This document shows, in pieces, positions 12,339-13,930 of a stretch of 13,930 nt of DNA (position 1 is its first letter; each line of letters begins with the position of its first letter). The stretch lies in NCBI GenBank assembly GCA_036444495.1, contig JAZGBC010000271.1, positions 1 through 13,930 on the forward strand. Reading direction: 5' to 3'. The DNA comes from JAZGBC01 sp036444495. Its GTDB lineage: Bacteria > Pseudomonadota > Alphaproteobacteria > Kiloniellales > J153. The notes under the pieces are model-generated. The model saw only the letters and a program-made list of their open reading frames with translations. It was not told the origin of the DNA and ran no database searches. The position numbers were made by a program, and so were the translations under genes.

Positions 12339-12803
12339 ATGTTCAGACTGAATCGGCTCACCGACTATGCCGTCGTGGTGCTCAGCCAGATGAGCAGGGA
12401 CCCCGAGGAGGTGCGCACCGCACCCCAAATTTCCCAGAATTCCGGGGTTCCGCTGCCCACCGTGGCCAAGCTGCTCAACGCCCTGGCCAACGCGAAGCTG
12501 ATCACCTCGCACCGGGGCGCGGCCGGCGGCTATGCCCTCAGGCGCCCTGCGGAGGAGATCTCGGTCGCCGAGATCATCCAGGCCTTGGAGGGGCCCATCG
12601 CGCTCACCGCCTGCGTGGAGGGTGCGGGGACCGACTGCGGCGTGGCCTCGATCTGCCCCATGCGGGGCAACTGGGACCGGGTGAACAAGGCGATCCACGG
12701 CGCCCTGTCCCGGGTCTCGCTGGCCGACATGGTGCCCGATTTCATGACCTTCCCCCCACCGGCAGAGCCCGGCGGCCAATCAGCCGGTTTCCATGCCGAT
12801 TGA
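12339..12803 (+). CDS. Rrf2-family SUF system regulator (IscR-like)
   Basis: A 154-residue cytoplasmic repressor/sensor of Fe-S cluster status. The N-terminal Rrf2 winged helix-turn-helix covers about residues 5-70 (LNRLTDYAVVVLSQM, VPLPTVAKLLNALANAKLI, then SHRGAAGGYALRRP forming the wing). Three cysteines, Cys92, Cys100 and Cys106 (TACVEG, TDCG, SICPM), sit where IscR carries its [2Fe-2S] ligands (92, 98, 104 in E. coli). The sequence is closer to the SUF-specific Rrf2 group (FRLNRLTDYAVVVLS) than to IscR itself. GGAG seven bases before the ATG supports the start. sufB begins 71 bases downstream in the same direction, so it most likely controls its own suf operon. The final 20 residues are low-complexity. 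Confidence 0.95.
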   Translation: MFRLNRLTDYAVVVLSQMSRDPEEVRTAPQISQNSGVPLPTVAKLLNALANAKLITSHRGAAGGYALRRPAEEISVAEIIQALEGPIALTACVEGAGTDCGVASICPMRGNWDRVNKAIHGALSRVSLADMVPDFMTFPPPAEPGGQSAGFHAD

Positions 12804-12818
12804 GGGCTCTTTTCGAGG

Positions 12819-12852
12819 TAATTTAGGTAGTTATAAGAGAACGCTAATTTAG
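12819..12852 (+). promoter_or_regulatory. Direct repeats and -10-like sequence before sufB
   Basis: TAATTTAG occurs at 12819-12826 and again at 12845-12852, exactly 26 bases apart, in the 71-base AT-rich spacer between the Rrf2 gene and sufB. Between them TATAAG (12832-12837) matches a -10 in five of six positions, but the -35 position has no good match. This could be a regulator-controlled sufB promoter with sites flanking the -10. Confidence 0.4.
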
Positions 12853-12874
12853 CAGGTCAACGGAGAGAACGCGC

Positions 12875-13930
<1,056 letters not shown>

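Overview
The window is a high-GC stretch of a Gram-negative bacterial chromosome, most likely from an alphaproteobacterium of the Rhodospirillales type. This rests on remembered family resemblance (ParE, the IscR-like SUF regulator followed by sufB, the coiled-coil porin, the adjacent P460-type cytochromes), not on a search. Coding regions are strongly GC-rich. A few intergenic segments are clearly AT-rich: about 3185-3290, 12000-12160 and 12260-12330.

Layout. The left edge holds the last 18 codons of an unidentified + strand gene. Next comes a translationally coupled minus-strand pair: a YciA-type acyl-CoA thioesterase followed by a small exported protein of unknown function. Divergent from these is a + strand series of housekeeping genes: parE (topoisomerase IV subunit B), a DEAD-box RNA helicase with a long basic low-complexity tail, a stand-alone Lrp/AsnC effector-binding domain protein, and an HcaT-like MFS transporter. 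That series ends at a strong hairpin terminator at 6579-6617, shared with convergent genes.

From 6675 to 11922 all genes are on the minus strand. In order of transcription they are: a 16-stranded-type porin with a periplasmic coiled coil, a tiny lipoprotein 13 bases behind it, a LysR regulator, a class I cytochrome c, and two paralogous P460-like c-type cytochromes. The second paralogue carries a striking inserted domain with 22 cysteines in 101 residues, built from CNPC repeats. The three cytochromes suggest a periplasmic redox module acting on small nitrogen species or a similar substrate, but the substrate cannot be read from the sequence.

The right edge is the start of a SUF iron-sulfur cluster operon: an IscR-like Rrf2 regulator with three conserved cysteines, then sufB, which runs off the window.

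The most unusual non-coding structures are a 168-base element (9137-9304) with perfect 9-base terminal inverted repeats and nested internal arms, which supplies the stop codon of the LysR gene; a 20-base palindrome after parE that shares the same ends; and a 416-base porin/SUF intergenic region packed with inverted repeats. The main candidate for something undescribed is the cysteine-repeat P460 cytochrome and its neighbours. The other genes look ordinary.
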